Source: Acidobacteriota bacterium (lineage in GTDB: Bacteria > Acidobacteriota > UBA4820 > DSQY01). Taken from it: a stretch of 5,640 nucleotides of DNA. The notes below the pieces were generated by a model. The model was not told where the DNA came from, did not search any database, and worked only from the letters and a program-made list of their open reading frames with translations. A program made the translations under genes and the position numbers. Shown here one piece after another: positions 5,125-5,640 of the stretch. Position 1 is the first letter of the stretch, and every line of letters starts with the position of its first letter. Location of the stretch: the NCBI GenBank assembly GCA_021814355.1, contig JAKAIJ010000178.1, positions 1-5,640 on the forward strand. The letters run 5' to 3'.

Positions 5125-5640
5125 CTAGTATGCACGGAAGGGGGCTCCCCCTGGCAAGCCCGGCCCCGCACCGCCCGGTGCGTGGCTTTGCGACCGGGGC
5201 TCGTATCCCTTCGGCTCGAGGTACTCGTTGGAGAGGGTGCGCGCCCGGTCCATCTTCCACTCTCCCTTCTGGCGGAGGAACTCGTACCGCAGGGCCGTGG
5301 CGCAGACGAAGACCGTTCCGGGGGGCCGCCCGGGAGCGAGGGGGCGGTCGAAATACCGCCACCGCTCCCGGGTCTCCACGGTGAGGCCGCCGGGGCCTTG
5401 CCTCTCGACGGAGGTCACCTCGAGGGACTCGAGGTCGCTCTCCAGGACGATGTCGTTGGACCGCTTGAGCTCCACGAGGACGAAGATCCGCTTCGTCTCG
5501 CCGGACGTGGCCACCGCATCCATCGGGGAGGCGTCGTTCTGCCGGTAGGCGGCGATCAGCGCCGCGTTGTACCGCCGGACCAGCGCGGCGGCCTCCCGGT
5601 TCGAGACGCCGCCCCCGCAGGCCGCCGCGGCCAGCAGCGC
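5125..5640 (-). CDS. Putative lipoprotein, N-terminal codons outside window
   Basis: The frame is open to the window edge, so 171 residues are visible. An ATG at 5523 is internal, not the start: the 39 upstream codons encode ALLAAAACGGG, the end of a lipoprotein signal peptide with a cysteine in a lipobox-like setting, followed by helical NREAAALVRRYNAALIAAYRQND. Only the start of the signal peptide should be missing. The body has alternating strands: RIFVLVELKRSNDIVLESD, LESLEVTSVERQG, LTVETRERWRYFDRP, TVFVCATALRYEFLRQKGEWKMDR. This helix-plus-sheet pattern ending in RYxFxxxxGxWKxD recalls the IMS/NTF2-like folds, a weak resemblance only. The last 25 residues are low-complexity (HAPGGAGPGLPGGAP) and lie over GC hairpins. 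It ends 30 bp before the radical SAM start, so it may share its transcript. No enzymatic motif is visible. Confidence 0.8.
   Translation of the reverse strand, partial: ALLAAAACGGGVSNREAAALVRRYNAALIAAYRQNDASPMDAVATSGETKRIFVLVELKRSNDIVLESDLESLEVTSVERQGPGGLTVETRERWRYFDRPLAPGRPPGTVFVCATALRYEFLRQKGEWKMDRARTLSNEYLEPKGYEPRSQSHAPGGAGPGLPGGAPFRAY

Noticed and set aside
5150..5195. Resemblance to a c-di-GMP-I (GEMM) riboswitch: GTCGCAAAGCC, a hairpin, then GCCGGGCTTGCC on the minus strand
   Set aside because: The 3' half looks suggestive, but the upstream GGC strand that pairs with AAAGCC and the P1b stem with a GNRA loop are missing, and the stretch is inside a coding frame. A covariance-model search (RF01051) would settle it.
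5521..5523. ATG as the start of the lipoprotein gene
   Set aside because: The frame continues upstream to the window edge and encodes a lipobox-like signal peptide end, so the true start is outside the window.

Overview
The window is GC-rich bacterial DNA with frequent GTG starts and strong AGGAG-type ribosome binding sites. Every gene I can support is on the minus strand, so the map reads from right to left. A GAF/HD-GYP signalling protein, a BchE-like cobalamin/radical-SAM protein, an exported NHL beta-propeller protein and a sigma-54 promoter together suggest an anaerobic or metabolically versatile deltaproteobacterium-like organism (Desulfuromonadota or Myxococcota), or possibly an acidobacterium. 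This placement is inference; no taxonomic marker is present.

Layout in transcription order. (1) 5640-5125: a lipoprotein-like gene whose first codons lie outside the window. (2) 5094-3622: a BchE-like B12-binding radical SAM protein. (3) 3593-2250: a membrane-anchored protein of unknown function, 28 bp after the radical SAM stop and probably cotranscribed with it. (4) 2249-2001: a non-coding gap rich in hairpins, with a terminator-like element and a set of mutually exclusive stems just before the next ribosome binding site. (5) 2000-795: a GAF plus HD-GYP protein, predicted to be a cyclic-di-GMP phosphodiesterase. (6) 794-578: a promoter region of lower GC. (7) 577-1: the 5' part of an exported NHL-repeat beta-propeller protein that runs off the window.

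The most informative non-coding region is 590-720. On the minus strand it holds a full-consensus sigma-54 -24/-12 promoter, an IHF-like site about 55-65 bp upstream of the predicted transcript start, and a cluster of TGCCC half-sites with a perfect 13-bp dyad about 100-125 bp upstream. This is the classical layout of an enhancer-dependent promoter. It implies that the propeller gene and whatever follows it are switched on by an unknown activator ATPase. It also decides the start codon: the upstream ATG would sit almost at the transcript 5' end, whereas a GTG 15 bp later has a good Shine-Dalgarno sequence.

How the genes relate is mostly inferred. Genes 1-3 may form one operon (lipoprotein, radical SAM enzyme, membrane protein). 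The HD-GYP gene and the sigma-54-driven propeller gene look like separate units. I find no RNA genes, CRISPR arrays or mobile elements.
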